Source: Neurospora crassa OR74A
Taxonomy: Eukaryota; Ascomycota; Sordariomycetes; Sordariales; Sordariaceae
NCBI RefSeq assembly: GCF_000182925.2
Contig: NC_026504.1
Span: 3,782,001-3,846,000, forward strand
Direction: 5' to 3'
Length of the DNA: 64,000 nt
A program made the translations under genes and the position numbers. Under the pieces are notes generated by a model. The model searched no databases, was not told the DNA's origin, and worked only from the letters and a program-made list of their open reading frames with translations. Positions 12,101 to 22,200 of the stretch are shown here, piece by piece (within the stretch, counting starts at the first letter, position 1; each line of letters starts with the position of its first letter).

Positions 12101-12327
12101 GATTGGTAGGTGTACACATATCTACCCGTCATTTTCTTGCTCTGGCGAATGGTGCTAACAGAGTTGTGCAGCTGAGCGGTCTCGGTCTTGGTGGGCTCGT
12201 CGACGGCCTTTTGGGAACACTTGGTCTCAACCGCGTCCTTGAGGGTCTTGGTCTTGGATCCCTTACCAAGAGTTTGACTGGAGCCAGCAAGAAGAAGAAC
12301 AGTGGTCTCTTGGGCCTTGGTGGCTAG
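9159..12327 (+). CDS. Large DUF3659/LEA-like repeat protein
   Basis: Three exons: 9159-11636, 11707-12105 and 12172-12327, giving 1010 residues. Residues 1-430 are disordered and acidic/Thr-Gln-rich, including a perfect-phase 26-residue duplication (DNA 10254-10409). Residues about 437-780 hold ten DUF3659 half-repeats in five dyads. Odd units read like KVNKGGNVIDSNGKIVGRVV, even units like KKVDENGDIWSDNGKVIGKA. After a Lys/Glu-rich helix the C-terminal region (from about 800) is helical and ends in a Gly/Leu-rich hydrophobic stretch (VGLLLAGVLNLVGRL, LSGLGLGGLVDGLLG). This matches the LEA/DUF3659 plus C-terminal DUF6987 layout known in filamentous fungi. Those proteins are hydrophilic and proposed to be stress-related; the biochemical role is unknown. 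Intron 2 is 66 nt, frame-preserving and free of stops, so its retention would add 22 residues. Confidence 0.88.
10254..10409 (+). repeat. 78-bp in-frame direct duplication
   Basis: Two adjacent 78-bp copies (10254-10331 and 10332-10409) within the LEA-like gene, each starting accggcacgggaactaccac and encoding TGTGTTTYD-type sequence. They differ by a few substitutions, so the duplication is fairly recent. It changes repeat number without breaking the frame. Confidence 0.85.
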
Positions 12328-12537
12328 ATGTGTACGGGAAAATGGGATGTTTTGGTCGTGGAATGTTTGGATATGGTAATGTTAATTGTCCTGATAAGTT
12401 AATGTGTGTCATGAACCCGGTTTGCGAATGTTAGTCTAGCTTCTTTCCAAGATCTTGGTTAAATGGTTCAGTGTTTACAGTCGAGTGTCCTACTCTAATA
12501 TTCAGTCATTCTTCCCTCTCTTGTCCTACAGTGACAG

Positions 12538-12601
12538 TCAAAAAAATATTGTCACCCCTTACCCTATTAGACGTGTGGGGGAGGGTGACAGTATTTTTTG
12601 A
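12538..12601. repeat. Imperfect inverted repeat (hairpin)
   Basis: The arm tcaaaaaaatattgtcaccc (from 12538) faces agggtgacagtattttttga (12582-12601), whose reverse complement matches it but for one extra A and one position that can form G-U in RNA. The loop is about 23 nt. It lies about 210-275 nt past the LEA-like stop codon, so it could be a 3'-UTR stem or terminator-like element, or a remnant of a small palindromic repeat. Confidence 0.75.
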
Positions 12602-14761
12602 TCATGAGTTTAGAAAAAAGTTGCGAAATCTTGGATGACAAGAGACTTATTAATAGGCATATGAATTCCAAGCTTTGTATCACGACAAGGGCAATGGACC
12701 TTTTCGAAACCCTTGAGAAGAGTTGGATCCAGGGCCAAAAAGGACAGGCGTCGAATTACACTTGATCAGGAGAAGTTGACTCACCACCTAAAAATGTTAG
12801 TGTGAGCAACCCGAGCGGACGGTTCGCTTCCCCTACCCACTGCATGTCGAGTGGAACAGTCAACAACGAAACAGACCTCAGAGACCGTATCCTGGCTGGC
12901 ATGAAACGGATGGAGTTAGCAGATCTCGACTATGTACATATCACCGCCAATGCCCCGTGGTGTTGTCTCTCTTATCGCCGGCCACGTCAACTGTCAAGAC
13001 GGGAGTGACGACGCCGTCAAGGCTATGAGTACGTGCGTATCATGATGTTTGTTGAACCCTTGGAAGAACGGCCAAGAGCGGGAAAACGGCCTTCGGTGCA
13101 TGCTCGGCAGTTGTTGTTGACATGGACAAGGATGAGAGGCTCTCACCAAGGAAACATTTCTGGAGCCGTGGATCGGTGGACTCTGTGGGTTCAGCGTGGA
13201 CTGGGTGGGACCAGAGAAAAGGGTGGACGGCAGCGCAAGTGGATTTGCGGGGAGTGGTGTGGGCGATATCGGAGGTAGCAATTTGACTGTCGCAGCTCAA
13301 TGCTGGAGACGTGATTGGTCAATTCGGCCACAGCTCGCAGTCCCAAAGAAGAACCTTGACGGTTGGTAATATTGGTGATGGTCGGTAGCGACGTCGGAGC
13401 ACCTATTTAGACATGCCTAACCTTCGTTGCAAGGTTGGTTTTGGTTGTTATTGACTTTGTGGTAGTGAGAATGAAGCTATTCAGGAACGATGAAAGGGCA
13501 ATATGAGAGCAAACTTGGAAGGCGGAAAGTCACCCCCCACATAGTATTCGTTGTTCTGAGGATTCGTGGCTGCCATGTGTGACACTAGCGATGCAGGGAA
13601 ACGGGACCAGTACTTAGCGTTGGCCCAAATACGTCGACGGTGAAGCTGGTGGAATGTAGTCGCACGACCACATCATTGTCGGGCTAGATATTCGCCATTT
13701 TCGAGTTATGAAACTATTTGTTTATCATTTTGGAAGACATTTACGATGAAGTAGTGCTAGCCATGATCACGGAAAGCATGATTGCTGTGACGCTGCTTGC
13801 CCTTCTCCACCGAAACATAGTGGTGAAGGTGGAGGTGGCCTTTTCTCCGAATTTTTGATGAATTCCCGAACAAACATCGGTCCGCAGTCACGTTCCCTCG
13901 CTCCCCCGCCGTTGCAGAGTGCCGTGCCGTACCTGTGATTTTCCTGGTGCCGTCCGTGATTGGTCTTGACGGTGCCTTGCCCTGCATGTTTGTGCCTGAC
14001 GTGTAGTCGTACTGACGGGATATTGGATGACTCCAACTGGGACAACCCACACACTCTTCCGTCGGCTGTCCGCTGTGTCGCGTGTGTCCCAACAAGGAAC
14101 CAACTACATAATCGTGTTCAGAGTCAAATGTTACCGTCTTCTTTTTCGGTACGGGTTCGGGGATGCTAGGAATATAGACAGAACGTAAAAGACGAAGCTA
14201 AACAAGGGTGGCGGGTCTTGCGAGGCTCGGACAGAAGGAGCCGGCCGGCTGTTTCGTGGACCACCACAAGACGAGATCAAAGCGTCTACAAGATGGAGCA
14301 AGACACTTCAGTTGAAAGCTAAACACTTCCTATTCACAACCGCCACACCGAATTCCATCTTGCCTTCTGGTGGAAAGATGAGAAATGTCCAAAAGTTCAA
14401 AGGAATCGGCAGAACCCAGAGCCAATCACAGGCTCGTGCACCGTAGTGGCTGCTTCCGAAATCGCCACTACACTTTGCCAGCAACAAGCCGCTAGCGACC
14501 TGTCATTGGCTGAGATCACCCAAACCTGGCCTCTCGAGTTCCACCCGCCTGACTGTCGCGACCAGAGTACCCCACACTTTATGACTATCGTGCCGGCCAG
14601 AGTCAAATTTTTGAGCCCGGGCGGCGGTTCGACTCACATTGCTCCCGGTTCCCGGACGGTCTCGGTCTGGTAGTCGCTACACTGACCACCACACTGCACT
14701 GCATTGATTGATTCATCAATTGTCATCTAATAAAGTACAACAAGAGACACTCGCTTTCTTC

Positions 14762-14850
14762 GTAAGTCTGTCTTCTTGCTCCCTTTTCTACCCTTCCGCC
14801 AACCCCATCATCCATCATAAAATCCTTTGATGTTTTCCTAGTATTACAGG
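14762..14850 (+). other. Probable 5'-UTR intron of ILV2
   Basis: GTAAGT donor at 14762 and tattacag acceptor ending at 14850 (89 nt). A minimal upstream frame (ATG TTT TCC TAG, 14830-14841) lies inside and would be removed by splicing. Proposed from splice-site quality only; the transcription start is unknown. Confidence 0.4.
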
Positions 14851-15030
14851 AATCACCTACAATCCTCCCTAATTTCTATTTCCTGCTGCGTCCTCAGCCG
14901 ACGATATTCTCCTCTAACAAAGCCACTGTTTGATATAGCTTGTGGTCCCCCCGCCGCCGCCCGCGTGTAACAGCAATTCGTTATCCTCCCAACCGCTCCC
15001 AGTAGACCATATATATCCTCCAAGGCCGCG

Positions 15031-17284
15031 ATGCTCCGATCACGTCAGGCCGCTCGCGCCTTGAAGGCGTTGACTGAGGCGCAACATATCTCCCAGCGTA
15101 CCACCCTCTCTGCCTCCCAGAGGGCCGCTGTTCTTCTCACAAACCGCTCCGTGCAAACGAGGAATCAGTCCACTGCCGCAGCGTATGTCTTTCTCCAAAA
15201 AATATCCCTTGGCCCGGTTGCCGCCCCCTTCTACCAGTGACTCACGACCATCTAGAGATAGTCAGTGACAAGGCTAACATACACAACTAACACAGCGCGA
15301 CGAGACCTACCCCTAGCCAACATTTCCAGCCTGAGCCTACACCTAGCAATGTTCAGCCTCTGGCCGGGCGCAAGCCCGACATGGACGAGTCGTATGTTCT
15401 ATGCCCCGTCACAGCGAGTACGGATGTGATCTGGCCAGGCTAACAAGATATCCGTTATGCAGCTTCATCGGCAAGACCGGTGGTGAAATCTTCCATGAGA
15501 TGATGCTCAGACACGGCGTTAAGCACATTTTCGGCTATCCTGGCGGTGCCATTCTCCCCGTCTTCGATGCCATCTACAACTCTCCCCATTTCGATTTCGT
15601 CCTCCCCCGCCACGAACAAGGTGCTGGTCACATGGCTGAGGGTTATGCCCGTGCTTCTGGCAAGCCCGGTGTCGTCCTCGTCACCTCCGGTCCCGGTGCC
15701 ACCAACGTCGTTACCCCCATGGCCGATGCCCTTGCCGACGGTACTCCCATGGTTGTCTTCTCCGGCCAGGTCCCCACCACCGCCATTGGCAGCGATGCTT
15801 TCCAGGAGGCCGACGTCATTGGTATTTCTAGAGCCTGCACCAAGTGGAACGTCATGGTGAAGAGTGTCGCCGAGCTTCCCCGCCGCATTAACGAGGCCTT
15901 CGAGATCGCTACTAGCGGCAGACCTGGTCCCGTCCTCGTCGATCTCCCCAAGGATATCACCGCTGGTATCCTTCGCCGGGCCATCCCCACCGACACCGCC
16001 ATCCCCACCAGCCCTAGTGCCGCCTCCCGCGCTGCCATTGAGCTGAGCCGCAAGCAGCTCGATGCCTCGATCCAGCGTGTTGCCAAGCTCGTCAACATTG
16101 CCAAGAAGCCCGTCATCTACGCCGGCCACGGTGTTGTCCAGTCTAAGGGCGGTCCTGCGCTCCTCCGCGCCCTTTCCGAGAAGGCCTCTATCCCCGTCAC
16201 CACCACCCTCCACGGTCTTGGTGCTTTCGATGAGCTCGATGAAAAGTCTCTTCACATGCTCGGTATGCACGGTGCCGCCTACGCCAACATGGCCGTCCAG
16301 GAGGCTGATTTGATCATCTGCCTGGGTGGCCGTTTCGACGACCGTGTCACTCTTAACCTCAACAAGTTTGCTCCCGCTGCTAAGGCTGCCGCTGCCGAGG
16401 GTCGCGGTGGCATCGTCCACTTCGAGATTCTTCCCAAGAACATCAACAAGGTCGTCCAGGCTACCGAGGCTGTCGAGGGTGATGTTGCCACCAACATTGA
16501 GCTCCTCATCCCTCAGGTTGACGCCAAGACCATGGCCGACCGCAAGGAGTGGTTCGGCAAGATCAACGAGTGGAAGTCCAAGTGGCCTCTTTCCGACTAC
16601 GAGCGCGCCGAGCGCACCGGTCTGATCAAGCCCCAGACCCTCATCGAGGAGCTCAGCAAGCTCACCGAGGGCCGCAAGGAGAACACCTACATTGCCACTG
16701 GTGTCGGCCAGCATCAGATGTGGACCGCTCAGCACTTCCGCTGGCGCCACCCCCGTACCATGATCACCTCCGGTGGTCTCGGTACCATGGGCTTCGGTCT
16801 CCCCGCCGCCATCGGCGCCAAGGTTGCCAAGCCCGATGCTCTTGTCATTGACATCGACGGCGACGCCTCCTTCGGCATGACCCTCACCGAGCTCTCCACC
16901 GCTGCTCAGTTCAACATTGGCGTCAAGGTCATCGTCCTCAACAACGAGGAGCAGGGCATGGTCACGCAGTGGCAGAACCTCTTCTACGACGACCGCTACT
17001 CGCACACCCATCAGAAGAACCCCGACTTCGTCAAGCTTGCTGATGCCATGGGCGTCCAGTCTAAGCGCATCATCAAGCCCGAGGAGGTCGTCGAGGGTCT
17101 CAAGTGGCTCATCGACTCGGAGGGCCCCGCCCTTCTCGAGGTCGTCACTGACAAGAAGGTTCCCGTCCTCCCTATGGTCCCTGCCGGCTGCGGTCTGGAT
17201 GAGTTCATCACCTTCGACCAGGAGCGTGACAGGAAGCGTCGTGAGCTGATGGTCAAGCGTACCGGTGGTGTCCACGGTCTTTAA
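15031..17284 (+). CDS. ILV2: Acetolactate synthase catalytic subunit, mitochondrial
   Basis: Three exons: 15031-15182, 15296-15391 and 15463-17284, 689 residues. The enzyme condenses two pyruvates to 2-acetolactate (or pyruvate and 2-ketobutyrate to acetohydroxybutyrate), the first common step of valine, leucine and isoleucine synthesis. It uses ThDP, Mg and FAD. Residues 1-80 form an Arg/Ser/Gln-rich, acid-poor mitochondrial presequence; the enzyme begins at FIGKTGGEIF (84). The catalytic ThDP glutamate is E134 in RHEQGAGHMAEGYAR. The central FAD domain includes GGRFDDRVT. The metal/ThDP motif is DIDGDASFGM (546-555) followed by VIVLNNEEQG. Length and motifs are normal. The body shows the strong C-ending codon bias of a highly expressed gene, which also creates a 606-codon antisense frame. 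A TGACTCA motif sits in intron 1, the recognition sequence of Gcn4/CPC1-type general amino-acid control factors. Confidence 0.97.
15238..15244. promoter_or_regulatory. TGACTCA, Gcn4/CPC1-type motif in ILV2 intron 1
   Basis: Exact TGACTCA, the consensus for Gcn4/CPC1/CpcA bZIP factors, which control amino-acid biosynthesis genes in fungi. It lies in the first coding intron, near the transcript start. Several TGASTCA matches are expected by chance in 64 kb, so the gene context is the main support. Confidence 0.4.
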
Positions 17285-18609
17285 ATGTTTTATCGTTTAC
17301 ATCGATTTGGATCTATTCCATATGGCGATGAAGATGGATGGATAACATGTGGTGTTGGTCAAAAATGGGGATTTTCCTTTCGGCGTTTTACAAGCTGTAT
17401 GTCTTTTTTTACAACTGCATTACCGGGACAAGAAAAAGGGTCTGTGTTGTTGGTGATCCGGCAACGTTCGGCGAGGGATCTATTTCCATGATTTGGTTGG
17501 GGTGAAGTGAAAACGCATATTCTACTTTTCGTTTTCAAGGGCTGCATGCGCGTATTCTTACCTCCGGGAGGAGGGAAAGAAAAGAGTGCAAAAGGTGACT
17601 TTCGATCACACAAGGAGGTTGTGTGTGGGTACAACAAGCATAAATCTGTTTGATGAAGTTGCGACTGCTTTGCGGGCCTGTATATATTTTTATTTCCTTG
17701 AATGACTGGATACCACGATTTTTCCTTGCGCAATCACAGTTCTATCGCATCCAAGCATCACCTTAACCCAAACCGGTGACACTCGTAGACCATGAAATCA
17801 TATATACCCACCCACCTTGTTGGTATTTGTGCATTTCATGAGTTTGTATGCCTACAGATGTTACCTCCAGTTCATGGACGGTATCACGATGCCGTCGTTG
17901 CCGAGGAAACGCATCACAACAATTGTTTAGCAAGCAATAGGGGTAAACCCGAGTTCATTAACCCCAAGTGTGTACAACCATTTTTTTTTCCTTCTCTAAG
18001 CTACCCTAGATAACCCGCCGACCCACGCCATTTCTTTGCTCAGGGTAGGAGTAATAGAGGTACTTGTGTGCGCGAAGCCAGAAACAGAAAGCAAAGATTC
18101 AATAAAAATCATCCATCAACCCATCCAACGCTCCCGTCCCGCGAAGAACAAACTTCGCTCTTTCCCTCCGGATCATATGTTACGCATGACCGTCACATTA
18201 CACTGTTATACCTATTCCCCCTTTCCAATGCCTCCCCCCTTCATCCACCCCACGCATGAATTCCGAAATCTGTGGATGGATGCAAAAAGCAAAAACGAAA
18301 ACCAACAGACAGTAATGATGCGAGGGAGCAATCATCGTCTGGGTAATGTTCGTCGTGCACGAAGCTTTAGAGGAAGGTTACTTCGTGTGGTGCGAAGCCT
18401 GGATAGCGGTCTGGATACAACATACGGGTTAGCAATTAGCCATTGGGTTGGTGGATCTTGGAGGAGAACAGAAGTGGCTTGAAGGCCAAGATAAACATTC
18501 GAATGGCCGCAGGCTCGGGCTACTAATGGGCTCTGTCCAATCGACAACCTGACCGTGACAGCGATGGGACAATGGTGAAAAACCAGACTACTATCATCAT
18601 CATCCTCAT
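17285..18609. other. Intergenic region between convergent ILV2 and metallothionein-like gene
   Basis: 3' flanks of two convergent genes. No gene supported; a 148-codon frame at 18036-18482 has no domain or codon bias. No clear structured repeat seen. Confidence 0.55.
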
Positions 18610-19058
18610 CTAACTGAGTCTCGGCCGCAACAACGGACTTAACTTAGACAACCGTCCACTCTTCTTCCTCCACCAAGAAGTCCAAGGCTGCCGCGCCTGG
18701 GACTTCTTGGTGGAGGAAGAAGAAGGAAGGTTCTGTTTCAAAAAAGACACCAAAGGGGGAGTTAGACAACCAAACCAAACGAAACGGAACAAACAAAACG
18801 CAAGGAGGAATGGAATGAATGCTTGAGACAGAGAGAGGAGAGAGAGAAAAAGAAACAACGTACCGGGCAGTTCTCGCAAGCACAGTCTCCCGGCGTACAA
18901 GTGCAGCTACCAGTATGGCCGCAATCGCACGTCTGTGCCGGCTTGGTGGCTACTGGCTTGTCGCGGGTCTCCGAAGCAGCAGCAGCGCCAGTGGAAGGGC
19001 CCGTGTTGGTGCCTGAGCCGGAGCTCATGTCGGCCTTGGTAGACGGTTTATCGGACAT
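18610..19058 (-). CDS. Metallothionein-like Cys-rich protein
   Basis: Two exons on the minus strand: 19058-18864 and 18732-18610, 105 residues. The 131-nt intron has a GTACGT donor, a gtctaac branch site and a gaaacag acceptor. Residues 1-43 are Ser/Thr/Ala/Lys-rich and disordered. Then comes a seven-Cys block CDCGHTGSCTCTPGDCACEN followed by C, i.e. C-x-C-x5-C-x-C-x4-C-x-C-x2-C. Neurospora copper metallothionein has C-x-C-x5-C-x-C-x3-C-x-C-x2-C, so the spacing matches with one extra residue. Such proteins bind Cu(I) or other soft metals through thiolates in the cytosol. Exon 1 is convincing; exon 2 (Ser/Lys/Trp/Arg-rich, no Cys) is less so, because it is dominated by a 24-bp inverted repeat. 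A different acceptor would change the tail but not the metal-binding block. Confidence 0.7.
18660..18723. repeat. Perfect 24-bp inverted repeat with nested stem
   Basis: The left arm 18660-18683 (tcttcttcctccaccaagaa plus gtcc) is the exact reverse complement of 18700-18723. The 16-nt centre itself contains aggc...gcct, so the stem can continue 4 bp past one mismatch to a 6-nt loop. It lies entirely within the proposed second exon of the metallothionein-like gene. Confidence 0.92.
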
Positions 19059-20212
19059 TGTGACTTTTAACTAGTAGGGTGGTGTTTTGGGTGCGCCCAA
19101 GTGGAAGTGGAATGTGTGTTTGGCTGAGTTGGGTTGTTGCGCTGGAGTCAAATATGGTGTGTTCGGTGCTGGTCGGTGATGGGGTGGAGAGAAGATCCGG
19201 TAGAGGTGATGAGGTGATGAGGTGATGAGAGGATGGGGGGGTTATATAGCTAATAGTGGGAGGGCTGGGTTACGGCTGATGGACTTCGGATGGGAAACGA
19301 TGAATGGAAGGGAGAGATGCAGTAGAGGAAGATTGGAGTAGTGGCGAGGTGACGTAAGTGCGGTTTAGAAAAGTTTAGAGTGGTGATGGTGAAAGGGATC
19401 ATGGGTTGGATACGGGCAAGAACGGGCAAAGCGGGCGAGAGCGGTCGTGAACTGAGTAACATGGACGGACCAAGGTGGACATGAGCTACTAGGTAGAGGT
19501 ACCTAACCAACCCCTCTGGGAACTGAACACACCTAAAGCTATGAGGAGCTCTCGAGAATTTGAGGAAGTCGAGTCGAGGAATCCAAGTCTTCTGACTCTG
19601 CGCATCGTGGTTCGTCAATCGAAACGGTAGTGACGATAAACCTTTCTCTTCACAGTTTTCGGAATAAGAGCTCACGGGCTCAAGGACATCACAAGGTCTC
19701 TGCGAGCAACCACGAGCTAAGCGGAAGATTGTCCGAGCGCAGAGCAATCGTCATACCTTCCGTGCGTCCGCTGGAGTGAGGAGAAAGGTCAGCCTTGAGG
19801 TATTAGGTTATTGGGTGAGGCACATGAAAGACGGCTTTTGGGGAGGCTGACCAACATTTGGGAAGCTGATATAATGATACAAGGTAGTCCAACAGCAAAG
19901 AGCTAGCACACTGCAGAAACAGAAGAAGGGTAACCAACAACTACCTTCGACAAAAAGCAATGGCTTGTCTCCATATCCCAACAAGAAGGACGATCCGAAA
20001 AATTCCAAACCCAGAGCTGCCAAGTAAAACCACCCAAGCCAACATGGCAAGAGAGAAACTTGGAGATGAAAGAGAAGAAAGTAAAAAGGGGGTATCCAGA
20101 CATGCAAACCTATATTATCAACACCTTCCATCCTTACAGTGATCAATCCTCCCTCTTCCCTATCATCATAAACCCTATACAGTTCCTTTAGTCCCTTCCG
20201 TCCCTACGGCAC
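19059..20212. other. Intergenic region, promoter of the metallothionein-like gene
   Basis: About 1.15 kb upstream of the metallothionein-like gene and downstream of CSM1. It includes a short gatgaggt-type tandem run near 19206-19232. Several frames are open on the minus strand but none looks coding. Confidence 0.5.
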
Positions 20213-22200
20213 CTACTGCGCCTGTGGTACCGTCTCCGTCAAAGCCTTGTTGACTCTTGAATAAAACTTTGCCGCATGCTGCTTGGGGAAAGTGATCTCC
20301 TCAACCAAATAATCTGGCAGCAGATCGATAAGCGCGCGGTCCCTGCTCGCATCAAGCTGCGGCATGTAGTGGAACTGGTCTTCGTCGAAGTACTGGGTCG
20401 TCTCATCCGCGTCGACGTGGGGGGAGTTGGCGCTGATGTGTGCAAGTTTGAAATGGAGTGCTGATCACAGGTATTGTTAGTGAACCTGTATTGTGAACAA
20501 GCAGAAGGTGGGAGAACGGGGTATACGACGACTTACTTCCATTCTTCCCCGTCTGTATACAATCATACACATCCTCACCCGTCTGCTGGTCCCTCTTGAC
20601 CCCTCTGACGATTAACCCGGTCAGATCCGAGTAGAGATCCTCTTTCAATTGGTGCTGCTGAGTCGCTTGGGCAATGGCTTCCGAGTTGCCCATGGTGAGC
20701 ATGCGGTTGCCGTTCTGCTTGTTCTTCATGGCGCTTCCAGGCACTTGAGGTTGGCCAATTTTGGCGACTGCTGCGGCTTCGGCTTGACGGGAGGCTGTGA
20801 GCTTGATGTTGAGGGCATTAATTTCTGTCTTGGATTTTGTGAGGGAGCTCGTGAGTTCGGCGACTTTGGCGTCAAGGGTTGACAGTTGGGATTCGGATGC
20901 TTCGAGCTGCTTGTGGAGCCGGGTGGCCTCTCTGGCGGCTTCCTTTTGGGAGGTGAGCTCGGCTTTGAGGGCAGCAATTAGCTGGTCGGAGGCTGTGGAG
21001 GGGTTTGTTAGCAGTTGTCACCCAATAGTTTCCGAACACAAGACATAACATACCAGCCGTCCTCTCCTCGGATTGCTTCCTCAATTTATCAAAGTTCCTC
21101 TCTGCCTCCTTAACCGCAACCTCTCTCAGATCTCTGTATTTCAGCTCCAACGCCTCGTACTTCTGCGTCAGCTCGCCCAACTTGCGCCGTAGCTCCGGGT
21201 CGTCAGTCCTTGCCCCAGCCGTATGTGTCTTAAACCCCAGCCCCAACGAAGACGACTTCCTGGTTGTGCTCGCTGGAGGTCCGCTATGCCACGCTCCCGG
21301 GATCGGTAACGATTCTTCCTCCTCAATTTGAGTCTCCTCATGTGTCACCTCCGTTAACTCTTCCTGCTGTGACGTCTCATCCTCTTCCACTGCCACCAAT
21401 TCCTCCACCTTCTTCTTCCTCCCCCTTCCGCCCCTTATCGCGGTCGCCGTCACCGACATCGGCGTCTCCGTCACAGCCGCGGCAGCAGTTTTCCTGGGCC
21501 TCCCCCTTGCCGCCCTTGTCGTTGTTTCCTTCGGCGGCGCCTCCACTTCCTCGGGAGCAGTAACATCATGCATGGTCGTATCCTCGTCCCCTTGCTCCTC
21601 CGCAATCGTCCCGGTGTGCTCGGTAGATTCCATCTCTTCCTCTTCTATAATAGTGGCGGCGGCGCGCTTCCCCCTTCCACTGGTGCGAGTTGCTCTTCCG
21701 ACGGTGGAGGGAGTCGCGGTAGCGTTGCCGGAACTCTCTGCCAGCGCGGCACGAGCAAGGGCGGCTTTTTGTCGGACTGTAAGGGCTTTGGTCTTTTGCG
21801 CGGACGCCTTGGTGACTTTGTTTGCGGAAGCGGCCGCCGCAGCGGTTCGCTTGCTCGCTACGGAGGGAGTGGAAGCGGTCTTTCGTTTGGCGGGAGCCAT
21901 TGTGCTTGCGCCTGCGCCCGAGGCGGCTTTTTGTCTTGTTGCTAGGGCTGCTGTTGTTGTTTGGGCTGTCGCTTGTTTCGCCTTTGACGCAGCGGTGGGT
22001 TTAGTTGCTGACCCCGTCTTGACTCCTGTCGTGCTCGGCTGCTTGAGGATCGATTTTGGCTTTGTTATTGTCGATGTCAATTTTGTTTTCGTTGCCGCTT
22101 TGCTGCTGCCGAAGCGAGTAGATGCAGGCCCGCTAAGTCCGTCCTCCGAATCCGATTCCACCAGTCCCAGCAAACGAGTGCCGCGTTGCGCCCTTGACAT
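20213..22200 (-). CDS. Monopolin complex subunit Csm1/Pcs1
   Basis: Three exons on the minus strand: 22200-21054, 20992-20537 and 20460-20213, 616 residues. Start chosen at MSRAQRGTRLLGLVESDSED, the usual acidic N-terminal patch of the family; an in-frame ATG 77 codons upstream (22431) gives unrelated sequence. Residues 20-270 are Ala/Lys/Thr-rich and disordered, with an AT-hook-like core (ARGRPRK) and a second basic patch (RGGRGRKKK). A long coiled coil follows, from about ELRRKLGELTQKYEALELKY through SRQAEAAAVAK. The C-terminal globular Csm1/Pcs1 domain starts at LKEDLYSDLTGLIVRGVKRD and includes YDCIQTGKNGTLHFKL and the final FYSRVNKALTETVP. In yeasts Csm1/Pcs1 clamps kinetochore microtubule sites and recruits proteins at rDNA. 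Length is larger than yeast Csm1 because of the disordered N-terminus. Confidence 0.9.

Larger units (their letters stand above)
12328..15030. other. 2.7-kb intergenic region upstream of ILV2
   Basis: No defensible gene. It contains a 20-bp imperfect hairpin (12538-12601) in the probable 3' flank of the LEA-like gene, a TGACTCA motif at 12777-12783 and a one-mismatch CGACTCA at 14630-14636. From 14760 the sequence is C/T-rich and appears to be ILV2 leader with a probable 5'-UTR intron. Confidence 0.55.

Noticed and set aside
15455-17275. 606-codon open frame antisense to ILV2
   Set aside because: It mirrors the strongly C/G-ending codons of ILV2, where antisense stops are rare. The product is low-complexity Asp/Gly/Leu-rich with no domain.
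18036-18482. 148-codon plus-strand frame downstream of ILV2
   Set aside because: Lies in 3'-flank DNA, begins without ATG and has no domain or codon bias.
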